Assembly (NCBI GenBank): GCA_041674565.1
Contig: JBAYVQ010000019.1
Coordinates: forward strand, 1-11,745
Direction: 5' to 3'
Length of the DNA stretch: 11,745 nt
Source of the DNA: CALMFT01 sp041674565
Lineage (GTDB): Bacteria; Patescibacteriota; Gracilibacteria; Absconditabacterales; Absconditicoccaceae
Position numbers and translations under genes: made by a program. Positions 1 to 6,497 of the stretch are shown here, in pieces. Every line of letters starts with the position of its first letter. Position 1 is the stretch's first letter. The notes beneath the pieces are model-generated. The model had not been told where the DNA came from. It worked only from the letters and a program-made list of their open reading frames with translations, and searched no databases.

Positions 1-13
1 ACTAGACAATTGC

Positions 14-86
14 GATCCCATAGCTCAATGGATAGAGCAATAGCCTTCTAAGCTAGAGGTTGATGGTTCGAGTCCATCTGGGGTCA
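14..86 (+). tRNA. tRNA-Arg (anticodon UCU)
   Basis: Cloverleaf read by eye. Acceptor GATCCCA (14-20) pairs with TGGGGTC (79-85), followed by discriminator A86. The D-stem is GCTC/GAGC. The anticodon loop is CTTCTAA, giving anticodon TCT. The T-arm is GATGG-TTCGAGT-CCATC. The first anticodon-stem pair (A.G) is a mismatch. CCA is not encoded. It would read AGA/AGG; AGA is a frequent Arg codon in the neighbouring ribosomal genes. Confidence 0.92.
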
Positions 87-90
87 ATTT

Positions 91-167
91 GCTCCCATCG
101 TCTAGTGGTCTAGGACATCGCCCTCTCACGGCGAAGATCGCGGGTTCAAATCCCGCTGGGAGTACCA
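91..167 (+). tRNA. tRNA-Glu (anticodon CUC)
   Basis: Acceptor GCTCCCA (91-97) pairs with TGGGAGT (157-163), with a G.U first pair. Discriminator A164 is followed by an encoded CCA (165-167). The anticodon stem is TCGCC/GGCGA around loop CTCTCAC, giving anticodon CTC. The T-arm is GCGGG-TTCAAAT-CCCGC. It lies only 4 nt after the tRNA-Arg gene, so the two are probably co-transcribed. Unlike its neighbour, it carries a genomic CCA. Confidence 0.92.
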
Positions 168-216
168 ACGATCTTATTAAGTGAAACAATCGAGTATTTT
201 AGTTTATTATGCGTCT

Positions 217-783
217 ATGGCGAACCCATTAGCTCACAAAGCACAAAAAGCCTTCCAAACAAGAGACAACCAGTTCAAGCAGTTTATCAATGATATGATA
301 AAGGCGCCAACCATAGTAGTCATTGATGCAGAGGGTAACAATATGTGAATATTCCCGAGACTAGAAGCACTCAGGATCGCGGAAGAGCAAAGTTTGGATC
401 TCATACAAATGAGTTACAATGCAGGCACTATGACAAGTACTTGCCGCTTAATGGACTATGGTAAATTCCAATACATGAAAAAGAAGTGAGAAGCAGACAA
501 GCGTCAGACACAAAGCAAGGGAATGAAAGAATTAGAAATAAGTTACAACATCGGAGATAATGACTTAGAGATGAAAATAAACAAAGGAAAGGAGATCTTA
601 TCAGAATGATATCAGTTGAGATTTGCTATCAAACTCAGATGAAGAGAGAACATGTTTAGAGACAAAGCATTGAGTAAATTGCAAAGAGTCGTGGAAGGAA
701 TCGGAGAAGAAGGAAAATCACAAGGTATCAAAACAGAGCCGAAATGATACAGTGCCATCTTCGCAGCTAAGGGAAAGAAATAG
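217..783 (+). CDS. infC: Translation initiation factor IF-3
   Basis: 188 aa once TGA is read as glycine; there are five in-frame TGA codons (346, 487, 607, 640, 745). IF-3 binds the 30S subunit, prevents premature joining of 50S, and proofreads start-codon and initiator-tRNA choice. The N-terminal domain shows the family pattern of an acidic turn followed by REAL-like RLEALRIAEE, then LMDYGKFQY (family MDYGKYxY) leading into the lysine-rich linker. The C-terminal domain carries LRGRENM, matching family FRGREM, in which the glycine of RGRE is a TGA codon. ATG 217 is chosen because it gives the normal N-terminus; no Shine-Dalgarno is seen. It heads the conserved infC-rpmI-rplT order. The stop is TAG. 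Very confident. Confidence 0.95.
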
Positions 784-828
784 CATTACAATATACAATC
801 ATTTAATTCAGCTTATCACTTATACATT

Positions 829-1026
829 ATGCCAAAAGTAAAGACGCACCAAGGAACTGCTAAAAGATTCAAGATAACCTGATCAGGCAAGTTCATGCAC
901 GACAAAGCAAGAAAGAATCACTTGATGAGCAACAAGAAAAGAGCAGACAAGCCATTTGGATATGGTAAAGAGATATCTGATGCAGAATTCGCAAACGTGA
1001 AATCATTATTGCCATACGGAAAGTAA
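829..1026 (+). CDS. rpmI: 50S ribosomal protein bL35
   Basis: 65 aa, the usual length for bL35, a small basic protein of the large subunit. The N-terminus reads MPKVKTHQGTAKRFKITGSG, matching the family signature KTxxGAAKRFKxTGSGK. The glycine after ITG/TGSG position 18 is a TGA codon (880-882), so under the standard code the protein would end at 17 aa. The C-terminus VKSLLPYGK matches the family VKxLLPY. It lies 45 nt after infC and 35 nt before rplT, in the standard order for this operon. The start is preceded by CACTTATACATT and not by a Shine-Dalgarno. Confidence 0.96.
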
Positions 1027-1061
1027 TATACCTTTTTAGCTTTTAAACTTCACCATATACA

Positions 1062-1406
1062 ATGAGAGTAAAGAACGGACTACAAAGACACAAAAAGCAC
1101 AGAAAGCTTATTAGCCTCGCTAAAGGATACAGACTCGGAAGAGGTAATGTATACAAGCAGGTACAAAACGCTGTCGTAAAAGCTGGACAACATGCCTACG
1201 AGGACAGGAAGCTCAAGAAAAGAGACCAAAGAAGACTTTGGATCGAAAGACTTAGTGCTGCACTGCAAGCAAGAGGAAGCAAATATAGCGTCTTCATCAA
1301 GCAAGCATCAGACAAAAGAGTGCTTCTCAACAGGAAGATGCTATCCAATATCGCCATAGTATTCCCCAACGTCTTTGATGCTATATTTGAGCAAGTATCC
1401 AAATAG
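1062..1406 (+). CDS. rplT: 50S ribosomal protein bL20
   Basis: 114 aa, full length, with no TGA codon. bL20 binds 23S rRNA early in large-subunit assembly. The N-terminal basic extension (RHKKHRKLISLAKGYRLGR, residues 9-27) corresponds to the family RHKKILKLAKGYRGxR. The globular part contains RDQRRLWIERLSAA, matching RRDFRxLWIxRINAA. In many bacteria this protein represses its own operon by binding leader RNA; nothing visible here shows that. The start is preceded by TTCACCATATACA and no Shine-Dalgarno. It is the last gene of infC-rpmI-rplT. Confidence 0.96.
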   Translation: MRVKNGLQRHKKHRKLISLAKGYRLGRGNVYKQVQNAVVKAGQHAYEDRKLKKRDQRRLWIERLSAALQARGSKYSVFIKQASDKRVLLNRKMLSNIAIVFPNVFDAIFEQVSK

Positions 1407-1471
1407 TTGATCACTTGTTGATAAGATAGCTTCATTAAAAATACATTTATATTTCTTGATATAAATTATAC

Positions 1472-1693
1472 ATGATCCTGGACAACGCCGTGGTGTTGGA
1501 TGACAGTCAAATCTCCCAACTACAACAAATGAAGCAAACAGCATGAGTAAGCGAAGCAAACTATTATCAATTGGGAAGGATATTGGTCGAAATGTCTCAA
1601 ACAAGAGCGCCAGAATTATACGCAGTACTACTGAGCATGAATCATTATGATATCGGATCATACGCAAGCATAGGGGCAAGATCAGCAGCCTAG
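1472..1693 (+). CDS. Hypothetical 73-aa protein
   Basis: A 73-codon frame from ATG 1472 to TAG 1691-1693 with one in-frame TGA (1544-1546, Gly25). I do not recognise it. It is soluble-looking, starts MILDNAVVLDDSQ, has a Gln-rich stretch (ISQLQQMKQ) and ends in small residues (IGARSAA). In favour of it being real: it follows rplT on the same strand, its stop lies 5 nt before the tRNA-Leu gene, it fills an otherwise empty gap, and its start is preceded by ATAAATTATAC like other starts here. Against: it is short and has no family match from memory. Under the standard code it would end after 24 residues. Confidence 0.55.
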
Positions 1694-1698
1694 CGTGC

Positions 1699-1782
1699 GC
1701 CTGGGTGGCGAAATTGGTAGACGCAGCGGACTTAAAATCCGCCGGTAGTGATATCGTACCGGTTCGATTCCGGTCCCAGGCA
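1699..1782 (+). tRNA. tRNA-Leu (anticodon UAA)
   Basis: Acceptor GCCTGGG (1699-1705) pairs with CCCAGGC (1775-1781), followed by discriminator A1782. The D-loop contains GGTAGACGC, typical of class II tRNAs. The anticodon loop is CTTAAAA, giving anticodon TAA. A long variable arm (GGTAGTGATATCGTACC) identifies a leucine-type class II tRNA. The T-loop is TTCGATT. CCA is not encoded. It sits inside the ribosomal-protein cluster and is probably processed out of a longer transcript. Confidence 0.93.
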
Positions 1783-1850
1783 AGTTCTCTTTGCTAACTA
1801 CCATTGAAAGTAAGTGTAAATTAATTATTGTCAATGTTCCGCTTTATTAT

Positions 1851-1873
1851 TCAGATTATCTTTTATTTTAATT
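1851..1873 (+). promoter_or_regulatory. Shared upstream element, copy 1
   Basis: TCAGATTAT followed by CTTTTATTTTAATT. This 23-nt stretch matches 4663-4685 upstream of rpsD at 20 of 23 positions. Both copies lie within 45 nt of a start codon and are followed by a CACC(A)TA motif next to the ATG. Its role is unknown: a promoter or a transcript-processing element are both possible. Confidence 0.35.
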
Positions 1874-1887
1874 CACCATAATAGGTT

Positions 1888-2151
1888 ATGTGACACATTA
1901 TCCGAAGAACTACAGAACTCAATAGCAACGAAAGACTTGTGGCTTTCTACAAAAAGGAGCTTCAAGCATCTCAAAGAATTATCTACGCAAAAAAACAAAA
2001 GCACTACAATACAAAATGGTACAGGAAGAATGTATCAAGAGATGTGCCTAGTAAAAGAAGATACTTCAGAATGAGAGCAATTGTTAGTTCTATGTTCAAG
2101 ACAAATCAAAAGAAATATGATCTTTTGGTACAGCTCGGTAAGCTCGCATAG
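1888..2151 (+). CDS. rpsU: Probable 30S ribosomal protein bS21 (bS21-like)
   Basis: 87 aa, starting ATG TGA, so residue 2 is a recoded glycine. The protein is very basic, with a core (residues about 23-45) that can be aligned by eye to bS21: FYKKELQASQRIIYAKKQKHY against the family pattern FKRxxxxSGxLxEAKKRxxYEK. An Arg/Lys-rich region follows (SKRRYFRMRA). In bS21 this helical protein contacts the 16S 3' region near the anti-Shine-Dalgarno. It is longer than usual for bS21 (about 60-70 aa), with a C-terminal extension ending LGKLA. It could instead be another small basic ribosomal protein or a lineage-specific one. It lies 105 nt after tRNA-Leu, behind a 23-nt element shared with the rpsD leader. 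Confidence 0.55.
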
Positions 2152-2165
2152 GACTACCAAACTCA

Positions 2166-2194
2166 ACTTATAATTTTTAACTTATAACTTATAA
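2166..2194 (+). repeat. Triple ACTTATAA repeat before rplU
   Basis: ACTTATAA occurs at 2166-2173, 2180-2187 and 2187-2194, spaced 14 and 7 nt apart, just before the rplU start at 2201. The spacing is in multiples of 7. It may be simple AT-rich slippage, or tandem -10-like boxes. Confidence 0.5.
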
Positions 2195-2200
2195 CTTTCA

Positions 2201-2701
2201 ATGTTTGCCGTAATAGAACTTCAAGGACATCAGTATATCGTGAGAGAAGGCGATACTATCGTCGTAGACAAACTCGAGCTCGAAGACACTGCTAGCTACA
2301 CTGCTGATAAGGTATTGCTTATCGCTGAAGAAGATGGGACACAAACGCAATTGTGAGCACCGTATATCGATCAAGCACAGGTAGTATTTGACGTTGTGAC
2401 TGATTTTCAAAAAGGAGAAAAAATCAGAGTCCTCAAATTCAAAAGAAAAAATAGATACCAAAGGATCATCGGTTTTAGACCTCATCAGACAGTTTTATTG
2501 GCTACTAAGATAGGTACTGACGGCAAGAAAGCAACAAAAAAAGTTGAGAAAATCGAAACAATAGAAAAGACAGCGATACAAGAAGTAGCGGTAGCACCAA
2601 AAAAGGAAGTGAAAAAAGAAACAGTGAAAAAAGAAGTAAAGACAGTTGAAAAAGTTGAAGCACCGAAAAAGAAAGTAGTAAAAAAAGAAAAAACAGCATA
2701 A
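2201..2701 (+). CDS. rplU: 50S ribosomal protein bL21 with Lys/Glu-rich tail
   Basis: 166 aa with one TGA (2354-2356, Gly52). bL21 binds 23S rRNA in the large subunit. The N-terminus MFAVIELQGHQYIVREGD matches the family FAVIxxGGKQYxVxxGD. The recoded glycine falls in TQLGAPYID, equivalent to the conserved GxPYV, and FKRKNRYQRIIGFRPHQT matches YKRRKxYxRxxGHRQxxT. The normal family ends at about 103 residues. Here roughly 60 more residues form a low-complexity tail of Lys, Glu, Val, Thr and Ala (repeated KKE/KKV blocks). The start is ATG 2201; a shorter internal start would lose the conserved N-terminus. bL27, often the next gene, is absent and infA follows. Confidence 0.93.
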
Positions 2702-2740
2702 ATACAACATCTCTTTTAGCTCGTAAAAAGCAATTACTTG

Positions 2741-3019
2741 ATGGGTAAACCACAACCAGTGCCACAACAAAAAAGATTTGAGCCTAGGAAGAAAAAAGAC
2801 AGTAACGATGTAGAACTTCCAGGAGTCATAGAACAAGATCTTGGTTTTGGTAATTATGGAGTCAAAATAGATGGCATCGATCAACTAATCACCGCCTACG
2901 TAGCAGGAAAGATGCAAATGAGGAAAATAAAAGTAATAGTCTGAGATAGTGTGTTGGTAAAAATAAATCCAGACGACCGAAGCAAATGAATCATTACCTA
3001 CAGATCTACAGTAAAATAA
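2741..3019 (+). CDS. infA: Translation initiation factor IF-1
   Basis: 92 aa with TGA codons at 2942 (Gly68) and 2987 (Gly83). IF-1 is an OB-fold protein that occupies the 30S A site during initiation. The core shows GVIEQDLGFGNYGVKIDG, then ITAYVAGKMQMRKIKV (family VTAHISGKMRxxxIRI), then GDSVLVKINPDDRSKGIITY (family GDxVxVELTPYDLxKGRIxxR). Both glycines in that last block that are family-conserved are UGA codons, which is strong evidence for the recoding. An extra basic N-terminus of about 25 residues (QKRFEPRKKK) precedes the OB fold. ATG 2741 is preferred over the adjacent TTG at 2738. It precedes rpmJ, as in many bacteria. Confidence 0.94.
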
Positions 3020-3055
3020 AACACACATACACTTTAGTAATTCTAATCAATACCC

Positions 3056-3169
3056 ATGAAAGTAGCAACCTCAGTAAAAAAAAGATGTCTTAATTGTAAG
3101 ATAATCAGAAGACACGGCAGAGTGCTCGTGATTTGCGTAAATGCAAAACACAAACAAAGACAAGGGTAA
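3056..3169 (+). CDS. rpmJ: 50S ribosomal protein bL36
   Basis: 37 aa, the standard length. MKVATSVKKRCLNCKIIRRH and the ending KHKQRQG match bL36 (MKVRxSVKKxCxxCKIIRRxG ... PKHKQRQG) almost throughout. The zinc-binding set is intact: Cys11, Cys14, Cys27 and His32. It lies 36 nt after infA. No TGA codon occurs. The infA-rpmJ pair normally precedes rpsM directly; here two unknown ORFs intervene. Confidence 0.97.
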   Translation: MKVATSVKKRCLNCKIIRRHGRVLVICVNAKHKQRQG

Positions 3170-3195
3170 TTTTATTTTGACGATCAGATACGACT

Positions 3196-3471
3196 ATGAA
3201 AGATATGATAGCAATGAATACATTTGAAGTAGATGGCACACCAGTATACTATGATCTTCCGAAGAATTGACGCATCATCGTGGATCTACTAAATTCCAGT
3301 GTAAATGCCAATACATTCAATATGAATGAACTACTAGACATACTGACTGACAAAGGATATACAGCAGTAATATATCACACCAGTGACGGCAAACAGTCGC
3401 TGCAAGAGCCAAGTGAGCTACTACATATGACACCACCACAACGTATAGAATTTGCTCCTTGCACACAATAA
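3196..3471 (+). CDS. Hypothetical 91-aa protein A between rpmJ and rpsM
   Basis: 91 codons from ATG 3196 to TAA, with one TGA (3268-3270, Gly25 in PKNGRI). I do not recognise the family. It has no signal peptide or membrane segment. The N-terminus (NTFEVDGTPVYYDLP) looks beta-rich and the middle (FNMNELLDILTDKGY) looks helical, suggesting a small alpha/beta domain. ATG codons at 3205 and 3214 are alternative starts. It sits 26 nt after rpmJ and 22 nt before protein B, on the same strand, so it is probably co-transcribed with ribosomal genes. Codon use and recoding match its neighbours, which argues for a real gene. Confidence 0.7.
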
Positions 3472-3493
3472 TTTATCATGTCAGACCGTACTC

Positions 3494-3769
3494 ATGCAGA
3501 TCAATAGTCTAACTATAGGATGAAAACAAGTTGATCATGGTATATACAAACAAGCAGCAGCAAAGTTAGCTGATGGAGAATGAGTTACAAGTACTATCGC
3601 ACGATTAGTAACGCAAGGAATTACAGACGCCAAGATCGATGGAGATGTAATAGTAGTGGATGGGATAGTGATAGCTTGAGTAATACAGTGATCTACAATG
3701 CAAATGCTACAAGGTAAATATAAATGAGTGTTTGCAAATACCATAACGTGAGGCATTAGTTTTGATTAA
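3494..3769 (+). CDS. Hypothetical 91-aa protein B between rpmJ and rpsM
   Basis: 91 codons from ATG 3494 to TAA 3767-3769. Six of its 14 glycines are TGA codons, so it is invisible under the standard code, where the longest piece would be about 20 residues. I do not recognise it. The N-terminal half has an Ala-rich helix (YKQAAAKLADGEG). The C-terminal half (about residues 41-91) alternates Gly/Asp turns with short Val/Ile runs (KIDGDVIVVDGIVIAG), which suggests stacked beta strands. An ATG at 3478 in another frame ends after nine codons and is not used. It has the same length as the preceding ORF, but I see no sequence similarity between them. Gap to rpsM is 44 nt. Confidence 0.68.
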
Positions 3770-3813
3770 TAATATACAATAAATCCTACATTTACACCTT
3801 ACAACAATTGTTT

Positions 3814-4188
3814 ATGTTCCGTATTCAATGACACGTCTTATCAGAAAACCAAGTAATTTGGACAGCACTTACCAAAATATACGGTATAGGTTTGGAGACA
3901 AGCAAAAAGTTATTAGAAAAACATACTATTGCGCTCAATAAAAGAGTAAAAGATATCACTGAGGAGGAACAAAAGATCATCTCAGATGAAGTAAAAGAGT
4001 TTGTGGTAGAAAATGACTTGAGAAGAGAAGTAGGTAACGCTATCAAAAGACTCAAGGAAATTAGATGCTACAGAGGCATGAGACACAATCTTGGTTTGCC
4101 AGTAAGAGGTCAACAGACAAAACAAAACGGGCATACTGCCAAAAAATTATTGGGTAGATCTAGAGTAAGACCAGTTCTCAAGAAGTAA
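3814..4188 (+). CDS. rpsM: 30S ribosomal protein uS13
   Basis: 124 aa. uS13 sits in the head of the small subunit and contacts the P-site tRNA and the 50S subunit. The start MFRIQGH matches the family MARIAGVD, and the conserved Gly6 is TGA (3829-3831). LTKIYGIGLETSKKLLE matches the helix-hairpin LTxIYGIGxxxAxxIL. RLKEIRCYRGMRHNLGLPVR matches RLxxIxxYRGxRHRxGLPVRGQ, followed by the basic tail. ATG 3814 is required for the conserved N-terminus; without reading TGA as Gly a start at 3892 would be called and 26 residues lost. Confidence 0.96.
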
Positions 4189-4238
4189 TAATCATACATA
4201 GCATATCACTATTTACGAATTCTTAACCACCATACACA

Positions 4239-4652
4239 ATGGCAATTGTAAAAAAACAAACTCCTGGAGCTACCTCAAACAAGAAGAAAAAATATCCTAA
4301 GCTTACTGCTGGATTACTACACATCAAAACAAGTAGCAACAATACTATTGTTGCATTGACTGATGCTGATGGTAATTTGGTTATAGGAGCTGGAGCTGGT
4401 AGAGTAGGTTTCAAAGGCACGAAAAAATCTTCAGCTTATGCAGCAGAGCAAGCAGCAAAATTTGTCCTCAATGAGGCAAAAACAAACTGTGGACTGAAAG
4501 AAGTTGGTGTCATCTGCAAAGGAGTAGGACTAGGTAGAGATGGTGTATTCAAGGCTATCAACGAGCTTGGTGGTATTGATATCAAATACATTGAAGAAGC
4601 TACGCCATTGAGATTTGGTGGAACAAAAGGAAAGAGACCGAAGAGAAACTAA
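4239..4652 (+). CDS. rpsK: 30S ribosomal protein uS11
   Basis: 137 aa with no TGA codon. uS11 lies on the platform of the small subunit near the mRNA exit. LLHIKTSSNNTIVALTDADG matches the family ihi.asfNNTIVTiTDxxG. The middle region (GFKGTKKSSAYAAEQAA) matches GFKGxRKSTPYAAQxAA. The C-terminus EEATPLRFGGTKGKRPKRN is a variant of the usual DVTPIPHNGCRPPKRRRV, keeping the basic tail but replacing the PHNGCR motif. The N-terminus has a basic lead (about 15 residues). It is preceded by ACCACCATACACA and no Shine-Dalgarno, and lies between rpsM and rpsD in the alpha-operon order. Confidence 0.96.
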   Translation: MAIVKKQTPGATSNKKKKYPKLTAGLLHIKTSSNNTIVALTDADGNLVIGAGAGRVGFKGTKKSSAYAAEQAAKFVLNEAKTNCGLKEVGVICKGVGLGRDGVFKAINELGGIDIKYIEEATPLRFGGTKGKRPKRN

Positions 4653-4662
4653 TACTATATAA

Positions 4663-4685
4663 TCAGATTATTCTTCATTTTAATT
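4663..4685 (+). promoter_or_regulatory. Shared upstream element, copy 2
   Basis: TCAGATTATTCTTCATTTTA followed by ATT. It matches 1851-1873 (before the bS21-like gene) at 20 of 23 positions, and its first 16 nt match 9765-9780 (upstream of the guanylate-kinase-like gene) with one difference. It lies in the rpsK-rpsD spacer, ending 19 nt before the rpsD start. Confidence 0.35.
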
Positions 4686-4704
4686 ATTCATTTCATCACC
4701 TATA

Positions 4705-5322
4705 ATGAGATACACTGGAGCAAAGTTCAAGCTATGTAGAAGAGAAGGTATCAACTTGTTTGGACCTGACAAGTACGACGTCAAAAATAGAAGAGGAGCG
4801 CCTGGACAACATGGTGCTGCAAACAAAAGACAGACAGAGTACTCTAAGATCTTGAGAAACAAGCAAGTACTCAAGAGGATGTACGGTATGTCCGAAAAGC
4901 AATTCTCCAACTTGGTAAACGTAACAAGTAAGAAATACGCTAAAAACAAAGGACAGGAGCACGATGCGGTATTGACTCAATTCTTGAACAGAAGATTGGA
5001 CAATGTTATCTTGAGAGCTGGGTTTGCAAGAACTATCATGCAAGCAAGACAAATGGTAGTACACGGACACTTCTTGCTCAATGGTCACAAGCACAATGTA
5101 CCATCATACTTCGTCAACCCTACTGATATAATCACTCTGAAGAAAGGTCTTCAAGCATCAGCATTGTACGACTTAGATACTAAAAATTTCCAACCACCAG
5201 TACGACTTTCTACAAATTTTTCAAATTTTGAAGTAAAGATACTTGAACTTCCATGATCTAGTGAAACAGAAGGATTGCCAGTAGATGTCTTGAAGATTAT
5301 CGAGTACTACGCGAGAGCATAA
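4705..5322 (+). CDS. rpsD: 30S ribosomal protein uS4
   Basis: 205 aa, normal length. uS4 nucleates assembly of the 16S 5' domain. The N-terminus MRYTGAKFKLCRREGINLFG matches the family MaRYtGPkxkxxRRxGxxLFL. RRGAPGQHGAANKRQTEYS matches RRxYPPGQHGxxRRKxSeYg. The S4 RNA-binding domain (about residues 95-150) includes FLNRRLDNVILRAGFARTIM and QMVVHGHFLLNGHKHNVPSY. A TGA at 5254-5256 is Gly184; beyond it the conserved ending LPVDVLKIIEYYARA is restored. Under the standard code the last 22 residues, including the EYYxR terminus, would be lost. rpoA does not follow; a terminator does. Confidence 0.96.
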
Positions 5323-5371
5323 GCGCTGTTGGGAATACGTAGACATTCATTACGAAATTACTATATACAAA

Positions 5372-5400
5372 CAGTCCTTTCAAAAGGATTGTTTTTTGTT
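5372..5400 (+). terminator. Rho-independent terminator after rpsD
   Basis: Hairpin CAGTCCTTT / AAAGGATTG (5372-5391) with a tight CA centre, so the innermost pair probably opens, followed by TTTTTTGTT (5392-5400). It lies 50 nt past the rpsD stop and marks the end of the ribosomal cluster. The next gene starts only 20 nt later, leaving little room for a separate promoter, so some read-through is likely. Confidence 0.8.
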
Positions 5401-5419
5401 TCTTAGTTACAACCACTCT

Positions 5420-6457
5420 ATGGATAATATTACCCAAGGCATACTGTGATGATCGATCTACACAGCTATCACCAAGAAAGCTAGCAACAAAGGTTTTCGG
5501 CTTATGGCTGTGGTCACGAATATTCCTGATTTTGATATATTTATCGCAAGATTGGTGCACAGTAATCCTATCGATCAACAGTTTTTCCATAGAGGGATCA
5601 CACACAGCATCATCTTCAATGTCTGATTATCTCTCATTATATGATATTGTTTGTATAGATCAGATAAGACTATCCCCTACCGAAGATATGCCCTAGGATG
5701 TTTTGCATCCATACTGTTTGGTCATTTGTTTATCGATGGTATGACAAGCTATGGTATGAGATATTTCCTGCCATGGGACAAGACGGTGCACTCACGAGAT
5801 AATATGTTTGTGGTAGATTTTGGTATGCGATTGATTACGATAAGCTGATTCGTGCGATACTTAGTCAGCAAAGCTAAAAACAAAGTCGCTTTGTGGATAT
5901 TGGGAATAGCCTGATCCTACATCGCTGCCAGTGTTGCCATCCAATCATATACAGATAGTATCTTCAAATCACACTACCCAGCAGCCAGCAGTGGTGAGAT
6001 CGTACAACAATCTATCACTAGTGTAGAACCACTGCAGATCATCTTGCGAAGACACGTCATCAAGACAGATAAGCACTTTTATGAATGATACTACTCAGTG
6101 CTGGATAAAGACAAAAACATACAACGACAAACATATGATATTGATACTCAAGCAAAGCAATACATCGACCAACTCGCACAGCAACCCACTACGCTCGGGA
6201 AACATCTACAACTAGCACTCAATCGGAGTAGGTGACTGTATCGTATCGTACCAAGTGAACAAGGATATCAAATACAAAGCTTCGCTATGGGATGACTCAA
6301 TGGGCGAACAGGTGGATCACAAAGGATGTTTGGATTTACCGTAGTCGGTGAGCCAGGACAAGAAGAGCTCACAGGCACACGCTCTGGATGAAGAGCATCA
6401 CGCCTAGATGCCAATACACGAAACATGTTCTGGACTAGAGTATTTGGCCAAAAATAA
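5420..6457 (+). CDS. YdjM/DUF457-type membrane-bound metal-dependent hydrolase
   Basis: 345 aa with about ten TGA codons, including a tandem TGA-TGA (5447-5452, Gly10-Gly11). The N-terminus MDNITQGILGGSIYTA matches the family start MDxxTHxLxGxxxxxA (PF04307, the YdjM / 'LexA-binding inner membrane-associated hydrolase' family). Likely metal ligands and family motifs: PDFD (36-39), HRGITHS (57-63), GHLFID (101-106) and TSYG (109-112). Hydrophobic segments lie near 63-79, 90-106, 136-149 and 156-173, so it is probably an inner-membrane protein. The C-terminal 170 residues are hydrophilic and I do not recognise them. The first-motif His is Gln here (TQG instead of THx). The substrate of the family is unknown. 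The stop is 40 nt before lysS, suggesting co-transcription. Confidence 0.85.
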
Positions 6458-6497
6458 TCATACGCAAGCACTATTTACCAACATTTTTATAGTACCT

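Noticed and set aside
217..783. infC as a broken pseudogene because of TGA codons
   Set aside because: The TGA codons fall at conserved glycines, the frame is otherwise intact, and the same pattern occurs in many essential genes.
2495..2884. Minus-strand frames rich in Phe, Leu, Cys and Tyr
   Set aside because: They are the complement of the Lys/Glu-rich bL21 tail; the hydrophobic look is an antisense artefact.
6408..6497. An N-terminal extension of LysRS from ATG 6408
   Set aside because: It would overlap the previous gene by 50 nt and adds residues not expected in the family; ATG 6498 gives a normal N-terminus.
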